Origin: Ruminococcus sp. UBA3855
GTDB lineage: Bacteria; Bacillota; Clostridia; Oscillospirales; Ruminococcaceae
Assembly: GCA_002392545.1 (NCBI GenBank)
Contig: DGHF01000149.1
Coordinates: forward strand, 1 to 7,143
Length of the DNA: 7,143 bases
Direction: 5' to 3'
Positions 1 to 6,072 of this stretch are shown here, one piece after another (the stretch's first letter is position 1; each line of letters starts with the position of its first letter). The notes beneath the pieces are model-generated. The model ran no database searches, had not been told where the DNA came from, and saw nothing but the letters and a program-made list of their open reading frames with translations. The position numbers were made by a program, and so were the translations under genes.

Positions 1-482
1 ACACGGACATCTTTTTTCCAGTTTTCAGGTGTCAGAATAAATGTATCCTGAATGGCATCAACCTTATTCTGTACGGCATCAAGCTGTTTTTTCTGCTCCT
101 GCATCATGCGTTCATGCTGAATGAGAACCTGCAGTTCCGGTGTCAGGGTCGTGTCAATGCCGTAACTACCTGTGCGGTGAATAGAGGGCAGTACTTCGGA
201 GGTAACCCATCTCTTGAATTTTTTAGCTGTCGGGAGCTTGCTTCCAAAAATCAGGGCATACACACCGGATTCGTTGATAACAGTTACATTTCTGTTCTGG
301 CTGCCGTCGTGAATTGCGACGGTAGCTTTATCCTCTTCATCAACGTGCTTTGCAAGAGCATCTCTTGTATTGCTGTAGCCCAGAACTTCGGCTACATCTT
401 TTCCCACAAACCACATTTCACCATCAATCTCAATAGTGCGGACAGTACTGTCCTCATAGTTCCAAATTTTCAAATCATTCAT
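1..482 (-). CDS. BRO-N domain phage antirepressor (3' end cut by window edge)
   Basis: The first 160 codons of a gene that continues past the left edge. The ATG at 480-482 has an AAAGGATGA ribosome binding site at 488-496 that overlaps the stop codon of the polymerase gene, so the two are probably translated together. Residues 5-100 read as a BRO-N domain: WNYEDSTVRTIEIDGEMWFV, then GKDVAEVLGYSN, a KHVDEEDK stretch, VINESGVYALIFGSKLPTAK and KFKRWVTSEVLPSIHRTGSY. BRO-N proteins bind DNA and in phages act as antirepressors or early regulators. A Gln/Lys/Glu-rich segment (LIQHERMMQEQKKQLDAVQN) probably forms a coiled coil. The following TPENWKKDVR looks like the start of a C-terminal domain of the ORF6C type, which lies outside the window. 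The family call is from recognised motifs; the exact target is unknown. Confidence 0.9.
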   Translation of the reverse strand, partial: MNDLKIWNYEDSTVRTIEIDGEMWFVGKDVAEVLGYSNTRDALAKHVDEEDKATVAIHDGSQNRNVTVINESGVYALIFGSKLPTAKKFKRWVTSEVLPSIHRTGSYGIDTTLTPELQVLIQHERMMQEQKKQLDAVQNKVDAIQDTFILTPENWKKDVR

Positions 483-495
483 AAAAATCATCCTT

Positions 496-2472
496 TCAGT
501 CTTTCTGGTAAAATTCACAGTCAAACCCATCAGCACGAAGTAAAAGACCTGCCGCCCAATCCGGAACCCGTGCCATCTGTTCGCAGACAGTCTCCACGGA
601 CACACGCTTGTCAGTCTCGATAATCAGCTCATCATGCACGTGAGCCACGATAAAACAATGGGACAGCGTTTTCATGCTGTGACAGAGCAGGTCACGGGCG
701 ATACCTTGTACAATGTTCTCAACAATTTTTGAGCCATAAGTTTCGAGCCGTTCCCATTTTTTCGTTGTGCCGATGCCCTCATAAGTGAGAGAATCTCCGC
801 CAAATCGGTTTACATCAATCTGAGGTCTGATATAGGCAAGTCTGCGTTTTGAGGGAAGTTCCACAAAAAGAATGCCGTTTTGATAAATGAATTTAATGCC
901 GTGGGATTCCGTGGCTGTTCTCTGTACAACGGCAGTCATAGCAGCATCATCTACCGCATACCAAAGTTTGACGATATTGGGAGAGGCTGTCCGCCAATCG
1001 GTCACTATCTGTTTCAGTTCGCTGTCGGAAAGCCCCATTGCAGAGCCTCCCATTGCCTTCATTGCGCCGATTGAGCCGCCATATCCGCAGGCAAGTTCCG
1101 CTACTTTGCCTTTTTGTCTGAGATGTCCATTGATACCGTGCTTGACAACGGGTACTCCGAACATCTTTGATGCTGATGCACAGTAAATGTCGTCACCTCT
1201 TGCAAAAGCCTGCATTCTCCATGTTTCTCCGGCAAGCCATGCCAAAACTCTGGCTTCGATAGATGAGAAATCTGCTACAATGAATTTATAGCCCTCTCTC
1301 GGAACAAGTGCTGTCCTGATGAGCTGTGACAAAATATCAGGAATATTATCATACAGCATTTCCGCCAGTTCAAAATCACCGCTTCGGATAATTTCTCTCG
1401 TTCCGGCAAGGTCTGCAATATGATTTTGTGGTAAATTTTGGAGCTGAATATTTCTGCCTGAAAATCTCCCTGTGCGGGATGCTCCGTAAAAACTGAATGT
1501 ACCTCGTGCCCTGTTGTCTGAGCAGACCATATTTGTCATGGCTGTGTACTTTTTTACAGAAGATTTGGCTAACTTCTGACGGAGTGCAAGCACACTTCTG
1601 ACAGGTTCTTCGGCAGTTTTCAGAAGTTCAGCGACTTCTTCCTTTCCGAGTGAAGCCGAAGAATAACCCTGCTGTTCGAGCCATTTGAGAAGCTGATAAA
1701 CAGAATTTGGATTCTCCACACCTGTCAGACGGCACATTTCTGCTGATAATTCCGCCTTGATGTGTTCATCCAAAGCGACAGCATTCTGAGCAAGCTGCAA
1801 GTCAATCCGGATGCCTCTGTCATTTATCTCCTGGTCGAGATAAAATTCCTCCCAGACAAAATCCGGAACAGGATATTTTGAGATTCTTCTGTCAATTTCG
1901 AGTTCTGCCTCCACATCACGCTTATTATACGCCTTGAACATTTCCCATTTTGCCGGATACAGCACCGGATTGTGAAACTCCGGTTCATCATCTTCTGTTT
2001 TGCAGGGAACACAGAAGAATTTGATTAAAGCCTTGCCTTCAGTCATTTTCTGCTCCTGAATTTTCAGGACTCTGCCGATTTCTGCCAAAGAAGAAGGCAG
2101 GCTTAAATAACGGCTGTGTATCATAGTACAATGCCAGCTAACCGGATTGAAATAATCTCCGACTGTATCTTCATCAATACTATAACTCTGGAAAAACTGC
2201 GGACAGTTCCTCTGCACATATACCGACAGACATACACGTTCAAAATTGACATTATGGCTTCTTTTGATGATTTTTTCATTGATGAATGCTTTCAGGATTC
2301 TGTCGGGTATCTTTTCGCCGTTCGCAAGGTCTATCACCTGCACAGCTCCGCCGTCAACAGAATAGCTGAATAATAAAATATCAAAATAAGGCGAATCTGC
2401 ATAGGCATAGACACCACACTTCATAATATCACGGTCACTCCGTGTTTCAATATCAATTGTAATACATTCCAT
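496..2472 (-). CDS. Phage family A DNA polymerase with 3'-5' exonuclease domain
   Basis: A 658-residue replicative polymerase of the Pol I family. It has no 5' nuclease domain, as usual in phages. The exonuclease half shows Exo I D7-x-E9, Exo II around HNVNFE (73-78, with Glu78 near where Asp is usual) and Exo III YNKRD (182-186), so proofreading is probably active. The polymerase half shows the template-contact motif TGRFSGRNIQLQNLP (334-348), motif A DFSSIEAR (401-408), motif B R452-x3-K456-x3-L460-x3-Y464-G, and motif C HVHDE (611-615), with catalytic Asp401 and Asp614. Leu460 stands where E. coli Pol I has Phe762. The ATG at 2472 follows a strong AAGGAG site. The gene follows the SSB gene by 64 nt and precedes the BRO gene by 13 nt. 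No helicase or primase is present in the window; these would be expected further left. Confidence 0.97.
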   Translation of the reverse strand: MECITIDIETRSDRDIMKCGVYAYADSPYFDILLFSYSVDGGAVQVIDLANGEKIPDRILKAFINEKIIKRSHNVNFERVCLSVYVQRNCPQFFQSYSIDEDTVGDYFNPVSWHCTMIHSRYLSLPSSLAEIGRVLKIQEQKMTEGKALIKFFCVPCKTEDDEPEFHNPVLYPAKWEMFKAYNKRDVEAELEIDRRISKYPVPDFVWEEFYLDQEINDRGIRIDLQLAQNAVALDEHIKAELSAEMCRLTGVENPNSVYQLLKWLEQQGYSSASLGKEEVAELLKTAEEPVRSVLALRQKLAKSSVKKYTAMTNMVCSDNRARGTFSFYGASRTGRFSGRNIQLQNLPQNHIADLAGTREIIRSGDFELAEMLYDNIPDILSQLIRTALVPREGYKFIVADFSSIEARVLAWLAGETWRMQAFARGDDIYCASASKMFGVPVVKHGINGHLRQKGKVAELACGYGGSIGAMKAMGGSAMGLSDSELKQIVTDWRTASPNIVKLWYAVDDAAMTAVVQRTATESHGIKFIYQNGILFVELPSKRRLAYIRPQIDVNRFGGDSLTYEGIGTTKKWERLETYGSKIVENIVQGIARDLLCHSMKTLSHCFIVAHVHDELIIETDKRVSVETVCEQMARVPDWAAGLLLRADGFDCEFYQKD

Positions 2473-2488
2473 TTTTTCTCCTTAAATA

Positions 2489-2506
2489 GCCCTCCCACGG
2501 CATATG
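2489..2506 (-). promoter_or_regulatory. Third copy of GCCGTGGGAGRGC motif beside a perfect palindrome
   Basis: In the 64-nt gap before the polymerase gene, the minus strand reads GCCGTGGGAGGGC (2501-2489). This matches the 13-bp core of the two leader repeats at 12 of 13 positions, but in the opposite orientation relative to transcription. It is fused to the 12-bp perfect palindrome CGGCATATGCCG (2498-2509), a form typical of a site for a dimeric DNA-binding protein. It lies just upstream of the polymerase ribosome binding site. A protein binding here could affect transcription or translation of the polymerase gene. Function is inferred only. Confidence 0.4.
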
Positions 2507-2536
2507 CCGCAAACGCCCGCCCGTCTGTTCAGTTAA

Positions 2537-3106
2537 TCAGTCAAGAAAATCGTCATCATCGTCAAAGTCAGCAAAGTCATCTTCCGCACGGGTATGCCCG
2601 TCAAGCGGTTCACCGTCACGGATTTTCTGGAGATTGTTCAGTCCGCAGGCGATACCCTTGTTGCCGTTGCTGTTGAAAGCATAGAATGTGATGCTTGCTC
2701 TTCCGTAGCATCCGCTGTAAACTTCGCTGCGGTCAAGAATCGGCTTGCGGCTTGCATCCACGATGCCGGGCGGATTTGTGGCATTTGCATTCAGAAAATA
2801 GCTGTTTGCATAGGCTTCATCGTCCGGGCGTTCTACATCGCCGTCTCTGAGGGGTGTTTTAATTGCCGAAAGCGGAGGGACGCTTCTGCTGTTGCCTCTG
2901 AGTTTGGCAGCACCGTTTTCATGAGCAGCCGCAGTAGCGGCATTGACTGCATCGATTGTTTCTTTGTCGGCCTTGGGAATGATGAGGGAAATGCTGTATT
3001 TTTCCGGACCATTGTTCAGGGACTTAGGTTCCCAGACATTTACATAAGACCAGCGTGTTCCAGGTCCTGTAATGACCTTTGTCGGGTTTTTGAGTTTTTT
3101 TGCCAT
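2537..3106 (-). CDS. Phage ssDNA-binding protein, DUF2815 / Enc34 SSB family
   Basis: A 189-residue protein starting MAKKLKNPTKVITGPGTRWS. The ATG at 3104-3106 is chosen because a clear GGAGGA site (3115-3120) precedes it by 8 nt; an upstream in-frame ATG would add 11 residues inside the nuclease gene and lacks such a site. The body (SYVNVWEPKSLNNGPEKYSI, SLIIPKADKETIDAV, then YSGCYGRASITFYAFNSNGN and KGIACGLNNLQKIRDGEPL) matches the DUF2815 family, whose phage Enc34 member is an OB-fold ssDNA-binding protein. The C-terminus (175-189) is almost entirely Asp/Glu with Phe, like the acidic tails by which SSBs recruit partners, though it ends LD rather than the PF of bacterial SSB. The start is 1 nt past the nuclease stop codon, so the two are translationally coupled and probably act together in replication or recombination. 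Confidence 0.88.
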   Translation of the reverse strand: MAKKLKNPTKVITGPGTRWSYVNVWEPKSLNNGPEKYSISLIIPKADKETIDAVNAATAAAHENGAAKLRGNSRSVPPLSAIKTPLRDGDVERPDDEAYANSYFLNANATNPPGIVDASRKPILDRSEVYSGCYGRASITFYAFNSNGNKGIACGLNNLQKIRDGEPLDGHTRAEDDFADFDDDDDFLD

Positions 3107-3107
3107 G

Positions 3108-4238
3108 TTAATCTTCCTCCATAAAATCATTTTCTGCACTGCTCCATTCCGGACGTTTGTCCAATTCTGGAACGAGTGTCGGTTTGCCCTGCGGTTTATA
3201 AATCAATCCACCGAGCAGTTCTTCAAATTGTTTTTTGCCGAGCAGTTTCTGCATGGCAGTCAAACCGAGAACCTTATGTTCATAGGGGTCTGCACCGTTC
3301 GCCTTGACCGCTTCTGCCACAGCATTTTCATCTGTGTACTTTCTGGTAGAGCGACCTTCCACCAGTTTCCAGCCTCTCCACCGTTTTCCTGCGAGTGCCT
3401 GAGAAAGAGCATAATCCTTGATGTCATTCACCCATGAAACCAGCTTGTCAGCTTTTTCAAGAATCGCTTCTATTTCAGTATCTTCAAGTTCCGCAGGCAT
3501 TGCAAAGTCGTATTGTGCCAGCATCAGGTTATACTCCGCACGTTTCCGGCAAGTAGCCTTGACTTTGCAGAAACGGCAGTGTTCGCCGACCTGAAATTCG
3601 CCTTTGCCCTCAGCGGCAAGTGTGGCTGTCGGCTTGAGTGTATGTTCTGCCCAGTCTGTCAGCTCCGTGACAGAGATAGTGTATTCGCTGACATTCTGCA
3701 TTCTCGGCTGGAATATCACCATTTTGATTTCTGCGATGTCGTACAGAATGTCGAACAGTTCCAATGCACCGAGCGCATACAGCATCATCTGCGAGTTGCT
3801 TTCTGCCGATACAAGGACATTCTTTCCATACTTGAAGTCAATGACGGTCAGTACCTCATCAGCAACAATGATACAGTCGCCTGTGCCAAATCCGTCCGGA
3901 ACGTAAGAAGAAAAATCCAGTTTCTGTTCCACCATGACAACAGGCTGATGATATTTCGCTGTTTCTTCGGCGATATACTGCACATAGCTGTCCGTGCATT
4001 CTGCCATTTCACCGTCAAAGAAATCAAGGTTTTCTGTGGGGTCACGGACATTATGTCCGAGGAGCTTGTTCACCTTGTATTCCGCAAGTTTGTGCGCACA
4101 AGTACCCTCTCTGGCAAAATCTGATGCTGTATCAGCTACTTTCGCATTGAGCAGGGCAGAAGGCGGGCAGGCAAGCCATCTGGCACTCGATGAGGCGGAC
4201 AGCTTCGCATGAGAGCGTTCAGAATGTTTAGCTTCCAA
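3108..4238 (-). CDS. DUF2800 PD-(D/E)XK nuclease with Fe-S cysteine set (RecB/Cas4-like)
   Basis: A 376-residue protein of the phage DUF2800 family. The N-terminus LSASSSARWLACPP (13-26) is the family signature. Nuclease motifs in order are EGTCAHKLAE (44-53, with His49), GTGD (118-121), VIDFK (132-136, the D-x-K motif) and QMMLYALG (150-157, the QxxxY motif). Cys24 and C221-x2-C224-x5-C230 give the four cysteines that hold an iron-sulfur cluster in Cas4 and AddB nucleases. A 5'-end-resecting exonuclease working with the adjacent SSB is the likely role. The start is a TTG (4236-4238) inside the last codons of the preceding gene, an 11-nt overlap, preceded by AAGGAGG (4247-4253) at 9 nt. No in-frame ATG precedes the signature. 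The TTG and overlap would keep output tied to the upstream gene. It is not a CRISPR gene here: no array or other cas genes are present. Confidence 0.9.
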   Translation of the reverse strand: MEAKHSERSHAKLSASSSARWLACPPSALLNAKVADTASDFAREGTCAHKLAEYKVNKLLGHNVRDPTENLDFFDGEMAECTDSYVQYIAEETAKYHQPVVMVEQKLDFSSYVPDGFGTGDCIIVADEVLTVIDFKYGKNVLVSAESNSQMMLYALGALELFDILYDIAEIKMVIFQPRMQNVSEYTISVTELTDWAEHTLKPTATLAAEGKGEFQVGEHCRFCKVKATCRKRAEYNLMLAQYDFAMPAELEDTEIEAILEKADKLVSWVNDIKDYALSQALAGKRWRGWKLVEGRSTRKYTDENAVAEAVKANGADPYEHKVLGLTAMQKLLGKKQFEELLGGLIYKPQGKPTLVPELDKRPEWSSAENDFMEED

Positions 4239-4596
4239 TCTGTTCAGCCTCCTTCAGCACCCCAGCATAGGTTCCTTCCGGCAGTTCAGATACCTTGTCC
4301 GCACCATGTTTCTTTACCAGTGCTTTCACTTCTGCTTTGTAGCCCATGCGTGACTTTTCGGCAAGCATCTTTCTGACATCATCAAGTGTGACCTCTGTTT
4401 TCTGCGGTTCAGCAGGCTGTTCTTTTTCCGGCTGTTCAGCGGACTTTTCTTCCAGTTCCGGTGGTGTGTAGATTTCCTCGTAATCATTAATATCCAGTTT
4501 ATCTGATGCCATCAGTGCCTCGGCATAAGTCTGAAGACTGTCGCCAAGACTGCGGATATCTTCAATGATATCGAGGAGCAGTTTAATACGGCTCAT
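4228..4596 (-). CDS. Small phage protein with charged linker, unknown function
   Basis: A 122-residue protein starting MSRIKLLLDIIEDIRSLGDS. The ATG at 4594-4596 is preferred over upstream in-frame starts because an AAAGGAGG site precedes it closely. It has three parts: a helical N-terminus (1-32), a Pro/Glu/Gln/Lys-rich linker (about 43-67), and a compact C-terminal domain (68-120; VTLDDVRKMLAEKSRMGYKA then EVKALVKKHGADKVSELPEG). From memory, similar C-terminal domains occur in small proteins next to DUF2800 genes in Bacillota prophages, sometimes labelled 'rRNA biogenesis protein rrp5'; that label is not supported by anything seen here. The start overlaps the 71-residue gene by 14 nt and the end overlaps the nuclease gene by 11 nt. 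The tight coupling suggests a helper for replication or recombination. Confidence 0.8.
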   Translation of the reverse strand: MSRIKLLLDIIEDIRSLGDSLQTYAEALMASDKLDINDYEEIYTPPELEEKSAEQPEKEQPAEPQKTEVTLDDVRKMLAEKSRMGYKAEVKALVKKHGADKVSELPEGTYAGVLKEAEQIGS

Positions 4597-4798
4597 GATT
4601 TTCCTCCTTTTTCTGCTGTTCTTTGAGATTGTTGTAGCTCTGACAGAAGATTGTGCAGAGACACACTGCACGTCTGAGCAGTGAAGCACCACGTTTCATG
4701 ACTGCACCATATTCAGGCGGCATATCCTTCTGTTCAGCCATCAGTTCCATGATGCTGCTGACATCAAGGCATTCCTGTTCTGAGAGTTTGTATTTCAT
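4583..4798 (-). CDS. Hypothetical 71-residue phage early protein
   Basis: A short protein, MKYKLSEQECLDVSSIMELM onwards, ending KEQQKKEENHEPY. It is accepted as a gene because its ATG (4796-4798) has a near-perfect GGAGGTGA ribosome binding site and because it overlaps the next gene by 14 nt in the manner of this operon. It appears mostly helical, with an acidic first half, a cysteine-containing middle (RRAVCLCTIFCQSYNN) and a charged tail. It lacks a signal peptide, a long membrane segment or a recognised domain; the C-x-C-x3-C spacing is not a clear metal site. It follows a 74-nt gap that contains a copy of the 28-bp leader repeat. Function unknown. Confidence 0.75.
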   Translation of the reverse strand: MKYKLSEQECLDVSSIMELMAEQKDMPPEYGAVMKRGASLLRRAVCLCTIFCQSYNNLKEQQKKEENHEPY

Positions 4799-4836
4799 AA
4801 GATTTCACCTCCCCGTGATGAAGCCCCTCACTTATT

Positions 4837-4864
4837 AGCCGTGGGAGAGCCTTTTTCGTACCCT
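4837..4864. repeat. Leader repeat copy A (28 bp)
   Basis: This 28-bp sequence matches copy B at 5519-5546 at 26 of 28 positions. Both begin AGCCGTGGGAGAGC and end TTTTCGTACCCT on the plus strand, differing only at the two bases between these parts. Copy A ends 38 nt before the start of the 71-residue gene; copy B ends 34 nt before the sigma-like gene. The equal position and orientation point to a shared control element. In RNA from the minus strand, UCUCCC of this copy could pair with GGGAGG of the ribosome binding site at about 4806-4812, but copy B has no such partner. Confidence 0.75.
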
Positions 4865-4872
4865 CTTCCTAT

Positions 4873-5484
4873 TTATTTTGTAGACTTGCACAATTTTTTC
4901 ATACGATTGACCGCTTTGTTTTTGTGCTTTGTCACAACAGGTCTTTTTATCTTTAGCATGACAGCAATTTCATCATGTGTATACTGATAAATGTACTGCA
5001 GCTGTGTGACCTGTTTCTGGCGGTCTGTTAATGGCTGCATCAGTTCTTCTACAAATAATTTTGAATGTACCTGAATATCCGGTGCTGGTTCTCTGTCCGG
5101 AATTTCTTCACAGAAGGCATCTTCATCATTTTTGCAGCGATGTCGTGTTTCTTCCCTGTAACACTGATTCAGTGCGAGTTCTTCCTCTCCGCGCATAAAA
5201 ATCAGCAGATACCATTTCAGTTTCAATGCCTGTTCTTTTCTGACCGATTCTACCCATTTCTTTGCTTCATATGTACAAAAGAAACAATCGTGAATGTTCA
5301 AAACAATTGTATCAGGATAGCCTTTATAACTGGCATAGCCGTTCTGGTATGCAGTTACTCTTTTATCCGGACTGACAGCAATTACAGTTTCATTTTCTCT
5401 CAGATACTTTTCTGTTGGTTTCTTTCCAGTGATATTATCCGGAATCATAGAAAGCAGTTCACCAAATGTAATGGATTCGTTCAT
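4873..5484 (-). CDS. Phage regulator with sigma-70 region-4-like helix-turn-helix
   Basis: A 203-residue protein, first gene of the leftward operon. The C-terminus (about 150-198) reads as sigma region 4: LTDRQKQVTQLQYIYQYTHD, EIAVMLKIKRPVVTKHKNKA, VNRMKKL, with the recognition helix around RPVVTKHKNKA. Region 2, which binds the -10 element in true sigma factors, is not seen. The N-terminal part contains VTAYQNGYASYKGYPDTIVL, which recalls, from memory, a domain (V-x-x-Y-x-N-G-Y-A) found ahead of a region-4 helix-turn-helix in many 'sigma factor' proteins of phages and conjugative elements in Bacillota. Residues 110-135 are rich in charged residues and Cys. The ATG (5482-5484) follows an AAAGGATAGG site. 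It probably controls phage transcription, perhaps through the 28-bp repeats. Whether it is a true sigma factor or simply a DNA-binding activator is open. Confidence 0.8.
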   Translation of the reverse strand: MNESITFGELLSMIPDNITGKKPTEKYLRENETVIAVSPDKRVTAYQNGYASYKGYPDTIVLNIHDCFFCTYEAKKWVESVRKEQALKLKWYLLIFMRGEEELALNQCYREETRHRCKNDEDAFCEEIPDREPAPDIQVHSKLFVEELMQPLTDRQKQVTQLQYIYQYTHDEIAVMLKIKRPVVTKHKNKAVNRMKKLCKSTK

Positions 5485-5518
5485 ATTTTACCTATCCTTT
5501 CATGAGCTTTCATATACC

Positions 5519-5546
5519 AGCCGTGGGAGAGCAGTTTTCGTACCCT
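5519..5546. repeat. Leader repeat copy B (28 bp)
   Basis: Partner of the repeat at 4837-4864, matching it at 26 of 28 positions. It lies 34 nt upstream of the sigma-like gene and about 135 nt downstream of the terminator at 5682-5718, so it falls within the operon leader. It may be an operator, a phage-specific promoter element or an RNA control element. No stable hairpin is conserved between the copies. Confidence 0.75.
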
Positions 5547-5680
5547 GTTGAGTTCAAGATTGTATAGATAAATAAAAAACCGAAAACTATTCTTGCTGAT
5601 TTTGTGCAAAAAGATAATTTCGGAAATATTGTTTAGTGTATCGCTATCCTCCGTTTGCCGTATGAAAACATCATCTGTTG

Positions 5681-5767
5681 GAAAATAAAAAAGCCTGTAC
5701 CTAAAAACAGGTACAGGCAAATGATGACAGACTGAGGAGCTTTTATTTTTCAAAAAATCAAATTATA
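5681..5767 (-). ncRNA. Possible short leader RNA ending at T1
   Basis: Starting from either -10 box at 5762-5779, transcription would begin near 5755-5767 and end in the T-run near 5681, giving an RNA of about 75-87 nt. It has no ribosome binding site with a start codon. It could be a small RNA or the terminated form of the operon leader. The RNA itself is inferred. Confidence 0.3.
5682..5718 (-). terminator. Leftward intrinsic terminator or attenuator (T1)
   Basis: A perfect 10-bp stem (arms 5693-5702 and 5709-5718) with a 6-nt loop. On the minus strand it is followed by TTTTTTATTTT (5692-5682). There is no U-run in the plus direction, so the terminator acts leftward. It sits 40-60 nt downstream of a leftward promoter and about 200 nt upstream of the sigma-like gene, the position of an attenuator for the operon. 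Confidence 0.85.
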
Positions 5768-5806
5768 TAAACTATTATATCATTTCCCAACAGCGAAATT
5801 TGTCAA
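5762..5806 (-). promoter_or_regulatory. Leftward promoter region upstream of the early operon
   Basis: On the minus strand there are two perfect TATAAT boxes, at 5779-5774 and 5767-5762. The second has a TTGGGA -35 (5790-5785) at the ideal 17 nt. The first lies 21 nt from a perfect TTGACA (5806-5801), which is too far for ordinary use. The 17-nt pair is the better promoter. It points at the sigma-like gene, with T1 in between. Confidence 0.6.
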
Positions 5807-6021
5807 AACAAAGAAAATCACTGGCATTTTCTGTTATTTCATTTTTGCAAGAACGCAAGAGCGCAAAAGCAAGAGCGCAATTTGCCAAATTCAAAAATAA
5901 GCGAAATGAAGCCATAAAACAGGCAAGAGCGCAAGAGCGCAAGGACGCAATGGGGGTACGGAAGGATGAATATAGGTATCAGAATAGTTTAGGCTCTGCC
6001 TATGGTTCATGCACCTTTTGA
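5800..6021 (+). CDS. Doubtful 73-residue basic ORF
   Basis: An open frame beginning with TTG and encoding a Lys/Arg/Ala/Gln-rich helical peptide (for example NKRNEAIKQARAQERKDAMG). In favour: it is not a shadow of another gene, and its composition is coherent. Against: no ribosome binding site precedes it, its start coincides with the -35 TTGACA of the leftward promoter, and the charged stretches are partly produced by the 8-bp DNA repeats. An unrecognised basic DNA-binding peptide, a gene remnant or a chance frame are all possible. Confidence 0.2.
   Translation: MSKQRKSLAFSVISFLQERKSAKARAQFAKFKNKRNEAIKQARAQERKDAMGVRKDEYRYQNSLGSAYGSCTF
5847..5950. repeat. Two clusters of an 8-bp tandem repeat (GCAAGAGC)
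   Basis: Cluster one (5847-5880) holds GCAAGAAC, GCAAGAGC, GCAAAAGC and an overlapping GCAAGAGC. Cluster two (5923-5950) holds GCAAGAGC twice and then GCAAGGAC, followed by GCAA. The 8-bp period is not a multiple of three, so it is not a protein repeat. Iteron-like protein binding sites, for instance at a phage origin or for an integration accessory factor, are possible. Confidence 0.6.
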
Positions 6022-6072
6022 AATAAATATTTAATTATAATACAATTAATGAAAATTGAGTTTTTATGCTTT

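Noticed and set aside
114..623. 169-residue open frame on the plus strand
   Set aside because: It lies opposite the BRO and polymerase genes, which have clear domains and ribosome binding sites; it is a shadow frame.
898..906. A further GCCGTGGGA match
   Set aside because: It is only 9 bp, lies inside the polymerase coding region, and is probably chance.
2594..3124. 176-residue open frame on the plus strand
   Set aside because: Antisense to the ssDNA-binding protein gene, with no recognisable domain; a shadow frame.
3513..4124. 203-residue open frame on the plus strand
   Set aside because: Antisense to the DUF2800 nuclease gene, Cys/Phe-rich and without a ribosome binding site; a shadow frame.
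3108..4238. Cas4-like features suggesting a CRISPR system
   Set aside because: No CRISPR repeats or other cas genes are present; the protein has the DUF2800 signature typical of phage replication modules.
5065..5505. 146-residue open frame on the plus strand with hydrophobic stretches
   Set aside because: It is antisense to the sigma-like gene; hydrophobic runs are expected when charged helices are read on the opposite strand.
5481..5753. 90-residue open frame on the minus strand upstream of the sigma-like gene
   Set aside because: It begins with TTG without a ribosome binding site, reads through terminator T1 and repeat B, and its composition is unlike a protein of the operon.
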